DNA of 64,000 bases from Actinobacteria bacterium OV320. Its GTDB lineage: Bacteria > Actinomycetota > Actinomycetes > Streptomycetales > Streptomycetaceae. The notes beneath the pieces are model-generated. The model worked only from the letters and a program-made list of their open reading frames with translations, was not told where the DNA came from and made no database searches. This document shows, one piece after another, positions 27,657 through 36,503 of this stretch (positions within the stretch are counted from its first letter, which is position 1; every line of letters begins with the position of its first letter). The position numbers were made by a program, and so were the translations under genes. The stretch spans positions 1 to 64,000 of the forward strand of contig LJCX01000037.1 in the NCBI GenBank assembly GCA_001298545.1, in the 5' to 3' direction.

Positions 27657-27773
27657 ATGCGCGCACCTGGCACGACACCGCACGGTGTCGGCACAGGCAC
27701 GCGGCTGATCACCCGACGGCATGTCGACTTCTGCCGTACCGCCTCCGCCGTCTGTCCTTCCGCACGCCGCTGA
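27657..27773 (+). CDS. Leader peptide (cysteine-type attenuator)
   Basis: A 38-codon reading frame beginning MRAPGTTPHGVG and ending RLITRRHVDFCRTASAVC-PSARR. GGAGG sits six bases before ATG 27657. The ITRRHVDF core followed by Cys-x6-Cys matches the small Streptomyces 'putative leader peptides' found upstream of sulfur-assimilation and LLM-type genes. In those, ribosome stalling at Cys codons (TGC, TGT) when cysteine is scarce is proposed to control downstream expression. A hairpin starts seven bases after the stop and the LLM gene begins 55 bp after it. The peptide itself probably has no other role. Confidence 0.7.
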   Translation: MRAPGTTPHGVGTGTRLITRRHVDFCRTASAVCPSARR

Positions 27774-27779
27774 CCCCCG

Positions 27780-27796
27780 CCGGCCCGTCGGGCCGG
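27780..27796 (+). promoter_or_regulatory. Attenuator hairpin after the leader peptide
   Basis: CCGGCCC-GTC-GGGCCGG, a perfect 7-bp stem with a 3-base loop. It lies directly after the leader stop and before the ribosome binding site (GGAAGGAA) of the LLM gene. There is no U tract, so it more likely affects translation or works in Rho- or pausing-based attenuation. Confidence 0.55.
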
Positions 27797-27828
27797 TCGA
27801 CTCGTCGTGCCTCCGGAAGGAACTCCCG

Positions 27829-28938
27829 TTGTCCGGTCCCGCCCTGCGGCTCGCCGTCGAACTCGACGGTGACGGCGCCCACCCCGCGGCCTGGCGCCGC
27901 GCCGCCCACTCGCCCGACCATCTGCTCACCCCACGCCGGGTGGCCCGCGTCGCCGCCGCCGCGGAGAACTCCGGGTTCACCCTGATCACGCTGGCGGACG
28001 GCGCGCTGCCGCCCGGCGGCACCCCCGACGTCGTCGGCCGGATCGGGGCGGTCGAGCGGGCCGCGTTCCTCGCCGCGTCGACCAGTGTCATCGGTATCGC
28101 GCCCGTCGTGCCGGTCACCTACGCCGAACCCTTCCACGTCTCCAGCCAGTTGGCGTCCCTCGACCACATCTCGGTCGGGCGCGGCGGCTGGGTGGTGGGC
28201 GAGGAGGAGCGTCCCGAGGCGGCCCGGGTCTGGGGCCGTCCGGCCGTCGACGGCGATGCCGCCCGTGCCCGGGAGTCCCGCGACGGAGTCGAGGTCGTCC
28301 GCGCCCTGTGGGACTCCTGGGAGGACGACGCGGTCATCCGGTCCGTCGCCACCAGCAGATACCTCGACCGCGACCGGCTGCACTACGTCGACTTCACCGG
28401 CGACGCCTACGCGGTGAAGGGCCCGGCCATCGTGCCGCGCCCGCCCCAGGGGCAACTCGTCGTCCTCGGCCGGCCCGACCGAGTCCCCGCCGGGCAGCTC
28501 GACGTCGCCCTCGTCGAGGGCCGCGACCTCACCGCGGTCGCCGCGGCCGCCGCCGACGCCCGAACGCCCCGCACCTTCGCCGAGATCGAGGTCGCCCTCG
28601 ACACGGCCCACGCCACCGCCGAGGAGCGCGTCGCCGACCTCGAACAGCACGCGCCCTGGACCGACCGCGGACGGCTGCGCCACATCGGCTCCGCCTCCGG
28701 ACTCGCCGTCCTGCTCGGGCGGTTGCGGGGCGTCGTGGACGGCGTACGCCTGCATCCGCTCGTGCTCGACGAGGATCTGCCGGAGCTGTCCCGGCTCGTC
28801 CTGCCGCACCTCTTCGAGGGGCGCCTCGCCGTGCGCCCGCTGCCCGGCGCGTCCCTGCGTACGCATCTGGGCCTGGAGCGCCCCGCCAACCGCTATGCCG
28901 CCGGCCCGGACCTCGAGGCCCTTCAGGAGACCCGATGA
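27829..28938 (+). CDS. LLM class flavin-dependent oxidoreductase
   Basis: A 369-residue luciferase-like protein: AARVAAAAENSGFTLITLAD, then GRIGAVERAAFLAASTSVIGIAPVV and LASLDHISVGRGGWVVGEE follow the family pattern. The C-terminal half is more divergent than in the other LLM proteins here. The start is TTG 27829, preceded by GGAAGGAA seven bases upstream; earlier in-frame codons overlap the leader peptide. Its stop overlaps the next LLM gene (ATGA), so the two may form a monooxygenase pair. Likely controlled by the leader peptide. Confidence 0.85.
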   Translation: MSGPALRLAVELDGDGAHPAAWRRAAHSPDHLLTPRRVARVAAAAENSGFTLITLADGALPPGGTPDVVGRIGAVERAAFLAASTSVIGIAPVVPVTYAEPFHVSSQLASLDHISVGRGGWVVGEEERPEAARVWGRPAVDGDAARARESRDGVEVVRALWDSWEDDAVIRSVATSRYLDRDRLHYVDFTGDAYAVKGPAIVPRPPQGQLVVLGRPDRVPAGQLDVALVEGRDLTAVAAAAADARTPRTFAEIEVALDTAHATAEERVADLEQHAPWTDRGRLRHIGSASGLAVLLGRLRGVVDGVRLHPLVLDEDLPELSRLVLPHLFEGRLAVRPLPGASLRTHLGLERPANRYAAGPDLEALQETR

Positions 28939-30335
28939 CCCGCACCGACCCCCTCGACGTCCCCCGGCCGGACGCCCGGCTGCACTTCGGTGTCTTCTTC
29001 CAGGGCGTCAACCACTGGACCATCTGGTCCGACCCGGCCAGCGGCTCCCAGATCGACCCCGCGAACTTCCGGAAGGTCGCGCAGACCGCCGAACGGGGCC
29101 TGTTCGACGCGTTCTTCCTGGGGGAGGGGCTGCGGCTGCGCGAGGTCGACGGACTGATCCACGAACTCGACGTCGCCGGACGGCCCGACGCCATCACCCA
29201 GCTCGCCGCGCTGGCCGCCGTCACCGACCGGATCGGCCTGGTGAGCACCTCCAACACCACGTTCAACGAACCCGCCGACCTGGCCCGCCGGCTTTCCGGC
29301 CTCGACCTGCTCTCCGAGGGCCGCGCCGGCTGGAACGTGGTCACCACCGACAACGCCTGGACGGGCGCCAACTTCCGGCGCGGCGGCTACCTCGACCACG
29401 CCGACCGCTACCGGCGCGCCGAGGAGTTCCTCGCCGTGGCCCGCGCCCTGTGGGACGGCTGGGCCGACGGGGCCGTCTCCGGCGCCGCCGGCGCCCCCGC
29501 CTGGGCGGCGCCGGGGGCCGTGGGCCGGGTCCGGCACCGGGGGGCGCAGTTCGACGTCGACCTCGCCCCCACCCTGCCCCGCAGCGGCCAGGCCCACCCG
29601 GTGATCTTCCAGGCCGGGGACTCCGGCGAGGGACGCGACTTCGCCGCCCGCAACGCCGACGTCGTCTTCTCCGCGCACGGGAACGACTTCGACGACGCGC
29701 TCGCGTTCGCCGAGGACCTGCGGCGGCGGCTGCTCGCCGTCGGCCGGCCCGAGGACGACCTGCGCATCCTGCCCGGCACGGAGATCATCGTCGGGGCGAC
29801 GGAAGCGGAGGCGCTGGAGAAGAAGCGCTGGATCCGTCTCCAACAGGTCACACCGGCAACGGCGTTGGGTGTCGCCGGTCTGCTGTGGGGCCTCGACCTC
29901 TCGGACCGGGACGCCGACGGACCGCTGCCCAAGGAGGACCCGGTCGTCGCCGAGAACGACGGCTCCTTCGGCGCCCGGCGCGTCGCCGACCCGCGTACGG
30001 TGGTCGCCGAGTGGCGCGAGAAGGCGGAGACACACGGCTGGTCGCTGCGCGAGACCGTCATCGCCCTCGGACCGCAGCGCGGGCACGTCGGCACCCCCGC
30101 CGGACTCGCCGACCGGTTCGCCCACTGGGTGCGCCACGGGGCCGTCGACGGCTTCAACGTGACGCCGTACCTCATTCCGGACGGCCTCGACGACATCGTC
30201 GACCTGCTCGTCCCGGAACTGCAGGAACGCGGCGTCTACCCCACGCGGTACACGGGCAGGACGCTCCGTGACCACCTGGGGCTGCGCGAGCCCCTCACCC
30301 ACCGCTCCACGACCGACGGACGGCAGGCGGGCTGA
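28935..30335 (+). CDS. Nitrilotriacetate/DszA-type LLM flavin monooxygenase
   Basis: A 466-residue protein of the NtaA/SnaA/DszA subfamily, longer than standard luciferases. The N-terminal LHFGVFFQGVNHWTIWSDPAS, then LVSTSNTTFNEPADLARRLSGLD and GRAGWNVVTTDNAW, and the central HPVIFQAGDSGEGRDFAARN are characteristic. Members use FMNH2 supplied by a separate reductase and attack sulfones, dibenzothiophene or aminocarboxylates. Translationally coupled to the preceding LLM gene. Its last 41 bp overlap the 3' end of the convergent MHYT gene. Confidence 0.9.
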   Translation: MTRTDPLDVPRPDARLHFGVFFQGVNHWTIWSDPASGSQIDPANFRKVAQTAERGLFDAFFLGEGLRLREVDGLIHELDVAGRPDAITQLAALAAVTDRIGLVSTSNTTFNEPADLARRLSGLDLLSEGRAGWNVVTTDNAWTGANFRRGGYLDHADRYRRAEEFLAVARALWDGWADGAVSGAAGAPAWAAPGAVGRVRHRGAQFDVDLAPTLPRSGQAHPVIFQAGDSGEGRDFAARNADVVFSAHGNDFDDALAFAEDLRRRLLAVGRPEDDLRILPGTEIIVGATEAEALEKKRWIRLQQVTPATALGVAGLLWGLDLSDRDADGPLPKEDPVVAENDGSFGARRVADPRTVVAEWREKAETHGWSLRETVIALGPQRGHVGTPAGLADRFAHWVRHGAVDGFNVTPYLIPDGLDDIVDLLVPELQERGVYPTRYTGRTLRDHLGLREPLTHRSTTDGRQAG

Positions 30336-31128
30336 CCGCCTCCTCCGCCGTACCGGCCCGCCCCGCCCGGGCGGGCCGGTTCCACTCGCCGTCGCCGAGC
30401 ACGAGCAGCGGATCGAACATCACGACCACCCCGGCCAGCAGCAGGAAGATCACCGGCCCGATCAGCATCGGCAGCAGCAGCGAGGTGGGGCTGTCGCCGG
30501 CCCACGACGAGGTCGCGCCGTGCACATGGACGCTGACCGCGGCCATCGCCGTGTAGTGCATCCCGGACACGGCGACGCCCATCACCAGGCTGGCGCCCAG
30601 GCTCGTCAGGAACCCCCGGATCGTGACGGCCGCCCACAGGGCGGCGGTCGCGGCCACCACGGCGATCAGCACCGAGAGCGCCACCGTGCTCGGCGTGTAC
30701 TCGATGGCGCCGTTGAGCTGGAGGGCCGCCATGCCCAGATAGTGCATGGCCGCGACCCCGATGCCCGTGACGGCCCCCGCGAGCGACAGTGACGCCCGGC
30801 CGGCGCCCCGGTAGCCCACGATGAACACACCGATGCCGACCACCACGATCGCGACCGCGAGGCTGAGCACGGTCAGACCGACGTGGTAGCCGATCCGGGT
30901 CTCCTCCACCTGGAAGCCGATCATGGCGATGAAGTGCATCGTCCAGATGCCGCAGCCGATCGACGCGGCCCCCAGCGCCAGCCAACCCGGCTTCCATGAA
31001 CCGCCGTTGAGCAGCGTCCGCACGATGCAGCGCAGTCCTAACGCTCCTCCCATGCAGGCCATCACGAAAGCCGCCACCGGGGTCAGCACCCCGTACCGGA
31101 ATCCGTCTATCGTGCCTTCCATCATCAA
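30295..31128 (-). CDS. MHYT-domain membrane sensor protein
   Basis: A 277-residue protein with seven predicted membrane helices and three MHYT-type repeats: WTMHFIAM (about 62-69), AAMHYLGM (about 126-133) and SGMHYTAM (about 188-195). MHYT domains are proposed to bind a metal (copper) and sense a diatomic gas or redox signal at the membrane. There is no cytoplasmic GGDEF/EAL output domain; the C-terminal tail (from about 245) is short, charged and disordered. Paired ATG codons at 31128 and 31125 could both serve. The 262 bp upstream hold nothing I can name beyond its promoter. Confidence 0.88.
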   Translation of the reverse strand: MMMEGTIDGFRYGVLTPVAAFVMACMGGALGLRCIVRTLLNGGSWKPGWLALGAASIGCGIWTMHFIAMIGFQVEETRIGYHVGLTVLSLAVAIVVVGIGVFIVGYRGAGRASLSLAGAVTGIGVAAMHYLGMAALQLNGAIEYTPSTVALSVLIAVVAATAALWAAVTIRGFLTSLGASLVMGVAVSGMHYTAMAAVSVHVHGATSSWAGDSPTSLLLPMLIGPVIFLLLAGVVVMFDPLLVLGDGEWNRPARAGRAGTAEEAVSPPAVRRSWSGG

Positions 31129-31390
31129 CTCCCCCCGAAGTCACGACTGTTCGTGAAGAACGTGTCTACGGGTAAGGGAGTGGCGAAAGCAAGCGTTTCC
31201 TGAGAGTCGACGGTCACGTCCGTGTGAACGCGGGCGCGGGAGAGCCTGCCACCGTCCCGGCCGGGTCGGTTCGCCTTCAGAAGGGTCGGCCGGAGCACGT
31301 GGTCGCGTCGTTCGTGGCCGGACGTGAGCATCGCCAGGTCGTCTCGCCGGTGACGGCGGACCGGGGCGTGCCCACCGGGTCCGAGCCCGG

Positions 31391-32248
31391 TCACCGCGGC
31401 GGGCTGTCCTTTCCCCAGACGAAGACCTCGGTGCTCGGCCGGCGTTCGGAGAAGCGGCCCGACGCGGAGGCCTCCCGCAGCAGTCGACGCAGGTCCGCCT
31501 CGAACGCGTCGCGGCGCGCGCCGAACAGGTGCGGGGCCGAGAACGACATCGAGAACACCCCCGCCACGACGTCGTCGGCCGTGCGTTCGAGCGGCTGTCC
31601 GCCGGGCACCACATGGCGCCGCGGACCGGAGAATCCGGCCCGGGCGAGCACCGCGGCCTCCCCGCCGGGCGTGCCCTGCGGCAGCACGCCCCGGCCGGCC
31701 CGGCGGACCGGCCCGAGGTAGTGCCTGATCAGTTCCTCGATCGCCGCACCGGGCACCGCCGGACGGGGAAGACCGTCGACGCTGAGCGTCTCGGTCTTCA
31801 GGTCCGAGATGTGCACCAGGGCACCGCCGGGCCACAGCATGTCCCTGGTGGTCGCGGCCACCAGCTCGCGATCCATCCAGTGGAAGGACTGGCCGAAGGT
31901 GGCGACGGTGAACCGGCCCAGACCCGCGGGCAGTTCCTCGGCCCGGACCCGTACCCACCGAGCCTTCCCGGCCGCTGCGCCTCCGGCCGCCTCACGCCTC
32001 GCCTCGGCGATCATCTCCGGGTCCGGGTCCACGCCGACGACCTCGTCGAACAGGTGGGCCAGAGTCAGCGCGAGGACGCCCGGTCCGCATCCCACGTCGA
32101 GGAGCCGCCCCCGCCCGTCGAGACGCAGCGCCTCGGCGAGCGCGTCCGCCAGCCCGGGGGCATAGGGGAGCCGTCCGCGCCGGTAGTGCGCGGCGGTGCC
32201 CGCGAACAACGTCTCGTCCCACTCCCACCCGGCCACCACGCCGCCCAC
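31391..32248 (-). CDS. Class I SAM-dependent methyltransferase
   Basis: A 285-residue methyltransferase. The SAM-binding motif I is RLLDVGCGPGVLALTLAHLF (about 49-68), followed by the acidic end of strand 2 (VVGVDPDPEMIAEARREA) and motif II-like VATFGQSFHWMDRE. The N-terminal WEWDETLFAGTAAHYRRGRLPY is typical of the small-molecule group that includes UbiE-like enzymes. GTG 32248 is chosen; GTGs at 32239 and 32236 are alternatives because GAGGA sits very close to the first. No neighbours suggest the substrate. Confidence 0.85.
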   Translation of the reverse strand: MGGVVAGWEWDETLFAGTAAHYRRGRLPYAPGLADALAEALRLDGRGRLLDVGCGPGVLALTLAHLFDEVVGVDPDPEMIAEARREAAGGAAAGKARWVRVRAEELPAGLGRFTVATFGQSFHWMDRELVAATTRDMLWPGGALVHISDLKTETLSVDGLPRPAVPGAAIEELIRHYLGPVRRAGRGVLPQGTPGGEAAVLARAGFSGPRRHVVPGGQPLERTADDVVAGVFSMSFSAPHLFGARRDAFEADLRRLLREASASGRFSERRPSTEVFVWGKDSPPR

Positions 32249-32609
32249 CGTCCTCGCGCAGATCCTCTTTTGTCCGGTTGCCGATGGTCTCACGGCCGGG
32301 GTGGCGCACACCGGCCCGAGCGGCCCGCCCCTCGGCCACCGGGACGGTCCGCGCACAGGGTTCTCACAGCGGGGCCGGGGGGTGGGGGCTCCGTCCCCGC
32401 CCGGCACCGAGGGATAACCCTTGAAGCGTCCGGCTTTGGCTGACATGCCACCGTCAAGCCTGCCATTCTCCCACCCAACTACCGCGCACCAGCGGCAAGT
32501 TGCCTTCCCGTGCTCACGGTCCCGCACAACTCAGCTCGTCCCGGACAGCACACCCGTCTGCCCGGTCTGTCACCGGCCGTTCCCCACGGCCGCCGCAGTA
32601 GGAGAACGA
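32249..32609. other. Intergenic region upstream of the first M4 protease
   Basis: 361 bp between divergent genes. It contains a GC-rich hairpin-like stretch around 32376-32404 and a short hairpin GGCCGT-TCCCC-ACGGCC (32575-32591) just ahead of the protease ribosome binding site. I see no gene and no clear promoter. Confidence 0.4.
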
Positions 32610-35012
32610 GTGAGACCCAACCCCCGCAAGCGGACCACGGTCGGAGCGGCCCTGCTCTCCACCGCCGCACTCGTGGCCCTCGGTGTCCAGACGGTTCCGG
32701 CGACCGCGCTGCCCGCAGCCCCCCACCCCAGCCCCGTGCGCGCCGGTGGCCTGCCCGCCGACCTCACTCCCGCCCAGCGCACGACGCTGATCAGGAGCGC
32801 CGAGGCGAAGACGACGGACACGGCCGAGTCCCTCGGCCTGGGCGCCCAGGAGAAGCTGGTCGTCAAGGACGTCGTGAAGGACAACGACGGCACCCTGCAC
32901 ACGCGTTACGAGCGGACCTACGCCGGTCTGCCCGTCCTCGGCGGCGACCTCGTCGTGCACACGCCCCCGGCCTCGCTGGCCGCCGGCACGGTGAGCACGA
33001 CCTTCAACAACAACCGCCGCACCGTCGCGGTCAAGTCCACGACCGCCACGTACGGCAAGGCGGCCGCCGAGACCAAGGCCCTGACGGCGGCCAAGGCGCT
33101 CGACGCGCAGAACCCCGCCGCCCAGAGCGCGCGCAAGGTGATCTGGGCCGGCGAGGGCACGCCCAAGCTCGCCTGGGAGACCGTGGTGAGCGGCCTCCAG
33201 GACGACGGCACGCCGAGCAAGCTGCACGTCATCACCGACGCCGCCACCGGCGCGAAGCTCTCCCAGTTCGAGGGCATCGAGACCGGCACCGGCAACAGCC
33301 AGTACAGCGGAACCGTCACCATCGGCACCACGCTGTCCGGCTCGACGTACCAGCTGAACGACACCACGCGCGGCACCCACAAGACGTACAGCCTCAACAA
33401 CGGCACGTCCGGCACCGGCACCCTGATGACGGACGCCGACGACACCTGGGGCACCGGGTCCGGCTCCAACACGCAGACGGCCGGCGTCGACGCGCACTTC
33501 GGTGCCCAGACGACCTGGGACTTCTACAAGAACACCTTCGGGCGCAGCGGCATCAAGAACGACGGCGTCGCCGCCTACTCGCGCGTCCACTACAGCACGG
33601 CGTACGTCAACGCCTTCTGGGACGACGACTGCTTCTGCATGACCTACGGCGACGGCACCAGCAGCACCCACGCGCTGACCTCGCTGGACGTCGCCGGCCA
33701 CGAGATGAGCCACGGCGTCACCTCCAACACCGCGAACCTCAACTACACGGGTGAGTCGGGCGGTCTGAACGAGGCCACCTCCGACATCTTCGGCACGGGC
33801 GTGGAGTTCTACGCGAACAACTCCTCCGACGTCGGTGACTACCTCATCGGCGAGAAGATCGACATCAACGGCGACGGCACCCCGCTGCGCTACATGGACG
33901 AGCCCGACAAGGACGGCGGCTCCGCCGACAGCTGGTACTCCGGCGTCGGCAACCTCGACGTCCACTACTCCTCGGGCCCGGCGAACCACATGTTCTACCT
34001 GCTCTCCGAGGGCAGCGGCAGCAAGACCATCAACGGCGTCACCTACAACAGCCCGACCTCCGACGGCGTCGCCGTGGCGGGCATCGGCCGGGCCGCGGCC
34101 CTGCAGATCTGGTACAAGGCGCTGACGACGTACATGACGTCCAGCACCAACTACGCGGGCGCCCGCACCGCCGCCCTCAGCGCGGCCACCGCGCTGTACG
34201 GCTCCAGCTCCACCCAGTACGCCGGGGTCGGCAACGCCTTCGCCGGTATCAACGTCGGCAGCCACATCACGGTCCCGTCGACGGGCGTCTCGGTGACCAA
34301 CCCGGGCAGCCAGTCCGCCACGGTCGGCACCGCGGTGAGCCTGCAGATCTCCGCCAGCAGCACCAACAGCGGCTCGCTGACGTACGCCGCGACCGGGCTG
34401 CCCGCCGGCCTGTCGATCAGCAGCTCCACCGGCCTGATCTCGGGCACGCCGACCACGGCCGGCTCCTCCAGCACCACCGTCACGGTGACCGACAGCACCG
34501 GCGCGACCGCCACCGCGTCGTTCACCTGGACGGTCAGCTCCACCGGCGGCGGCTCCTGCACCGCCACCCAGCTGCTGGGCAACGCGGGCTTCGAGTCGGG
34601 CAACACCACCTGGACGGCGAGCAGCGGAGTGATCACCAACTCCAGCAGCCAGGCGGCCCGCACCGGCTCCTACAAGGCCTGGCTCGACGGCTACGGATCG
34701 ACCCACACCGACACGCTGACGCAGTCGGTGACGATCCCGAGCGGCTGCACCAACACCACGTTCACCTTCTACCTGCACGTCGACTCGGCCGAGACCAGCA
34801 CCAGCACCGCGTACGACAAGCTGACGGTCACCGCCGGATCCACCACCCTGGCCACCTACTCCAACCTCAACAAGGCCACCGGGTACGTCCAGAAGTCCTT
34901 CAGCCTCGGCTCCTTCGCGGGCTCCACCGTGGCACTGAAGTTCTCGGGCGTCGAGGACTCCTCGCTCCAGACCAGCTTCGTGGTGGACGACACCGCCGTC
35001 ACGACCGGCTGA
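32610..35012 (+). CDS. Secreted M4 (thermolysin-like) metalloprotease with Ig-like and C-terminal domain
   Basis: An 800-residue exported zinc protease. The signal peptide (MRPNPRKRTTVGAALLSTAA...) ends near residue 34. A propeptide with FTP and PepSY-like parts follows (ARKVIWAGEGTPKLAWETVV). The catalytic domain has HEMSH with zinc ligands His364 and His368, catalytic Glu365 and third ligand Glu388 in GGLNEATSD, plus the active-site His in DVHYSSGPANHMFY. A putative Ig domain (He_PIG, about 560-645) and a C-terminal beta-sandwich from about 655 (LLGNAGFESGNTTW) follow and may anchor the enzyme to polymers or cells. GTG 32610 has GGAG five bases upstream. A close paralogue lies at 60.8 kb. 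Confidence 0.93.
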   Translation: MRPNPRKRTTVGAALLSTAALVALGVQTVPATALPAAPHPSPVRAGGLPADLTPAQRTTLIRSAEAKTTDTAESLGLGAQEKLVVKDVVKDNDGTLHTRYERTYAGLPVLGGDLVVHTPPASLAAGTVSTTFNNNRRTVAVKSTTATYGKAAAETKALTAAKALDAQNPAAQSARKVIWAGEGTPKLAWETVVSGLQDDGTPSKLHVITDAATGAKLSQFEGIETGTGNSQYSGTVTIGTTLSGSTYQLNDTTRGTHKTYSLNNGTSGTGTLMTDADDTWGTGSGSNTQTAGVDAHFGAQTTWDFYKNTFGRSGIKNDGVAAYSRVHYSTAYVNAFWDDDCFCMTYGDGTSSTHALTSLDVAGHEMSHGVTSNTANLNYTGESGGLNEATSDIFGTGVEFYANNSSDVGDYLIGEKIDINGDGTPLRYMDEPDKDGGSADSWYSGVGNLDVHYSSGPANHMFYLLSEGSGSKTINGVTYNSPTSDGVAVAGIGRAAALQIWYKALTTYMTSSTNYAGARTAALSAATALYGSSSTQYAGVGNAFAGINVGSHITVPSTGVSVTNPGSQSATVGTAVSLQISASSTNSGSLTYAATGLPAGLSISSSTGLISGTPTTAGSSSTTVTVTDSTGATATASFTWTVSSTGGGSCTATQLLGNAGFESGNTTWTASSGVITNSSSQAARTGSYKAWLDGYGSTHTDTLTQSVTIPSGCTNTTFTFYLHVDSAETSTSTAYDKLTVTAGSTTLATYSNLNKATGYVQKSFSLGSFAGSTVALKFSGVEDSSLQTSFVVDDTAVTTG

Positions 35013-35037
35013 TCACGACCGGCTGATCCACTCGGAC

Positions 35038-35084
35038 CGACGACGTCCCGCACGCGGGCTCCCTCCGCGTGCGGGACGTCGTCG
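35038..35084. terminator. Strong hairpin after the M4 gene
   Basis: A perfect 20-bp stem: CGACGACGTCCCGCACGCGG (35038-35057) pairs with 35065-35084 around a 7-base loop. It lies between the convergent M4 and GH64 genes and can serve both. The preceding bases duplicate ACGACCGGCTGATC across the M4 stop codon. Confidence 0.85.
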
Positions 35085-35121
35085 TGCGCGCTCTGTCCGG
35101 TTCAGTTCACCTCAGTTCACC

Positions 35122-36312
35122 TCAGTTCAGCGGGTCGAGCGTCAGGTACGCCTGGCTCGGCGAGCCGTCGTGGACGAGGGACTCCTGCTGCCCGACGTCG
35201 TCGAAGGCGAACGCGTACGCCTTGCCGTCCGCCATCTGCGCGTGGATCTTGCGGGCGTAGTGGTTGGTCACCGTGTCCTGGTAGAAGTTCGCCGTCGTGG
35301 TGTCCGGCTGGTTGGGATTGACCAGGAGCGTGGAGCGGTTGAAGCCCGCGCACAGGGTGCGGGAGATCGGTCCGCGTACGGCGTCGTTCGGCGCGTCCAG
35401 CAGCCGGTGACAGCCGAAGATGCTGTTCGCGTCCGGCTTCTGGAAGCTGGTCACGACCGCTCCGGCGGAGTTGGTGAAGTTCATGACCCCGCCCGAGACC
35501 CGGCCGTAGTACTTGGTGCCCGGCTGGTCGGCGAACGGGGTGACGGTCAGCGTGCTCGTCGCGTACTTCTGCCAGACGCGGTTGACGTAGTCGTCCATGA
35601 CGTTCGCCGGGAGGGCGCCCGTCTCCACCCCGTACAGCGGGGCGAGAGCCCGCAGCACGGTGCCGTCGGACCGGGTCTGGATGAGGTTCGCCCAGCCGCC
35701 GGGCTGTCCGCGCAGGGCGTTGAAGAAGCCGTTGTAGCCGCCCGCCTTGAGGTGCCCCGTGCTGACGGTGGTCCCGTCGGCGCGCTGCACGCCGACCGCG
35801 TACGGCGCGGAGAACATGTCGACCTGAGTGCTGTTCAGCCACAGCCCGGAGTCGTTGAGCGTGTACTCCGACCAGTTGAACAGGATGTTCCGGTTCGGGT
35901 CGGTCGGGTTCTGCACGGCCGGCTGCACCAGTCCGCCGGTGGTCAGCCTGAAGTCGAGCTTCTGTCCGTAGGAGAAGTAGACCCGGCCGGAGAACTTGGG
36001 GATCCGGATGGTGGCGGACTGCCCGGCCGCCGGGCCCGCGATCGAGGCGTCGGGCGCGGGGGTGGGCGGGTTGCCGCCGGCGGGCCAGGCGTGGAAGGTG
36101 CCGTTCGCGTCCGCCCAGCCCTGCCGGCCCGTCGACAGCTGGGTGCCGAGGTTGTAGACGTAGAGGCGGTCGCCGCGCCCCGAGTTGTTGGTGATCTTCA
36201 GCGGGATGGTGTCGGGGACGGCCGCCTGGGCCGGGGGGCCGAGACAGAGCAGTGCGCCGACGAGAGCGGCTGCTCCGGTGATTCTGAGTGCGTGCGTGAT
36301 CCTCGAGAGCAC
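35122..36312 (-). CDS. Secreted GH64 beta-1,3-glucanase
   Basis: A 396-residue exported enzyme of the laminaripentaose-producing/thaumatin-like GH64 family, which cleaves beta-1,3-glucan (laminarin, curdlan, fungal wall). Signal peptide residues 1-31 end in AQA-AVP. The mature part opens with IPLKITNNSGRGDRLYVYN, then FHAWPAGG, IRIPKFSGRVYFSYGQKLDF, the acidic active-site stretch YGVETGALPANVMDDYVNRV and TPFADQPGTKYYGRVSGG, and ends with CAGFNRSTLL and NHYARKIHAQMADGKAYAFA. GTG 36312 has GGAGG six bases upstream. An ATG 15 codons earlier lies next to a palindromic operator, which argues against it. Three tandem CAGTTCACCT copies overlap its 3' end (about 35103-35130). Confidence 0.92.
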   Translation of the reverse strand: MLSRITHALRITGAAALVGALLCLGPPAQAAVPDTIPLKITNNSGRGDRLYVYNLGTQLSTGRQGWADANGTFHAWPAGGNPPTPAPDASIAGPAAGQSATIRIPKFSGRVYFSYGQKLDFRLTTGGLVQPAVQNPTDPNRNILFNWSEYTLNDSGLWLNSTQVDMFSAPYAVGVQRADGTTVSTGHLKAGGYNGFFNALRGQPGGWANLIQTRSDGTVLRALAPLYGVETGALPANVMDDYVNRVWQKYATSTLTVTPFADQPGTKYYGRVSGGVMNFTNSAGAVVTSFQKPDANSIFGCHRLLDAPNDAVRGPISRTLCAGFNRSTLLVNPNQPDTTTANFYQDTVTNHYARKIHAQMADGKAYAFAFDDVGQQESLVHDGSPSQAYLTLDPLN

Positions 36313-36358
36313 TCTCCACCTCCGTGCGGGTAGGCCTGTGGGGTTGGTCCGTACCATG

Positions 36359-36374
36359 TTGAGAGCGCTCTCAA
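36359..36374. promoter_or_regulatory. CebR-like palindromic operator of the glucanase gene
   Basis: TTGAGAGCGCTCTCAA, a perfect 16-bp palindrome 47-62 bp upstream of the GTG at 36312. It matches the core of the CebR box (TGGGAGCGCTCCCA) at all but two symmetric positions, so a LacI-family sugar-responsive repressor such as CebR or BglR probably binds. Confidence 0.75.
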
Positions 36375-36436
36375 AGTCGCATCGGGGTTGTGCCCATGTC
36401 AACAATCTCGGCAGAACCGGATACAGAAGCAGGGGC

Positions 36437-36492
36437 AGCGAAGCGGGTGGGCCCCCGGCACGAGCCGTGCCGGGGGGCCCACCCGCTTCGCT
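36437..36492. terminator. Terminator hairpin after the dienelactone hydrolase gene
   Basis: AGCGAAGCGGGTGGGCCCCC plus GGCAC (36437-36461) pairs with 36467-36492 (one bulged G) around a 5-base loop. It lies 12 bp past the dienelactone hydrolase stop. Confidence 0.85.
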
Positions 36493-36503
36493 GGTCCCGG
36501 TGC

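Noticed and set aside
32514..34778. Long minus-strand frame opposite the first M4 protease
   Set aside because: The plus strand encodes a complete protease with HEMSH and signal peptide; the antisense translation has no domain and biased composition.
36313..36357. ATG 36357 as start of the glucanase
   Set aside because: It lies at the palindromic operator and lacks a ribosome binding site, while GTG 36312 has GGAGG at ideal spacing.
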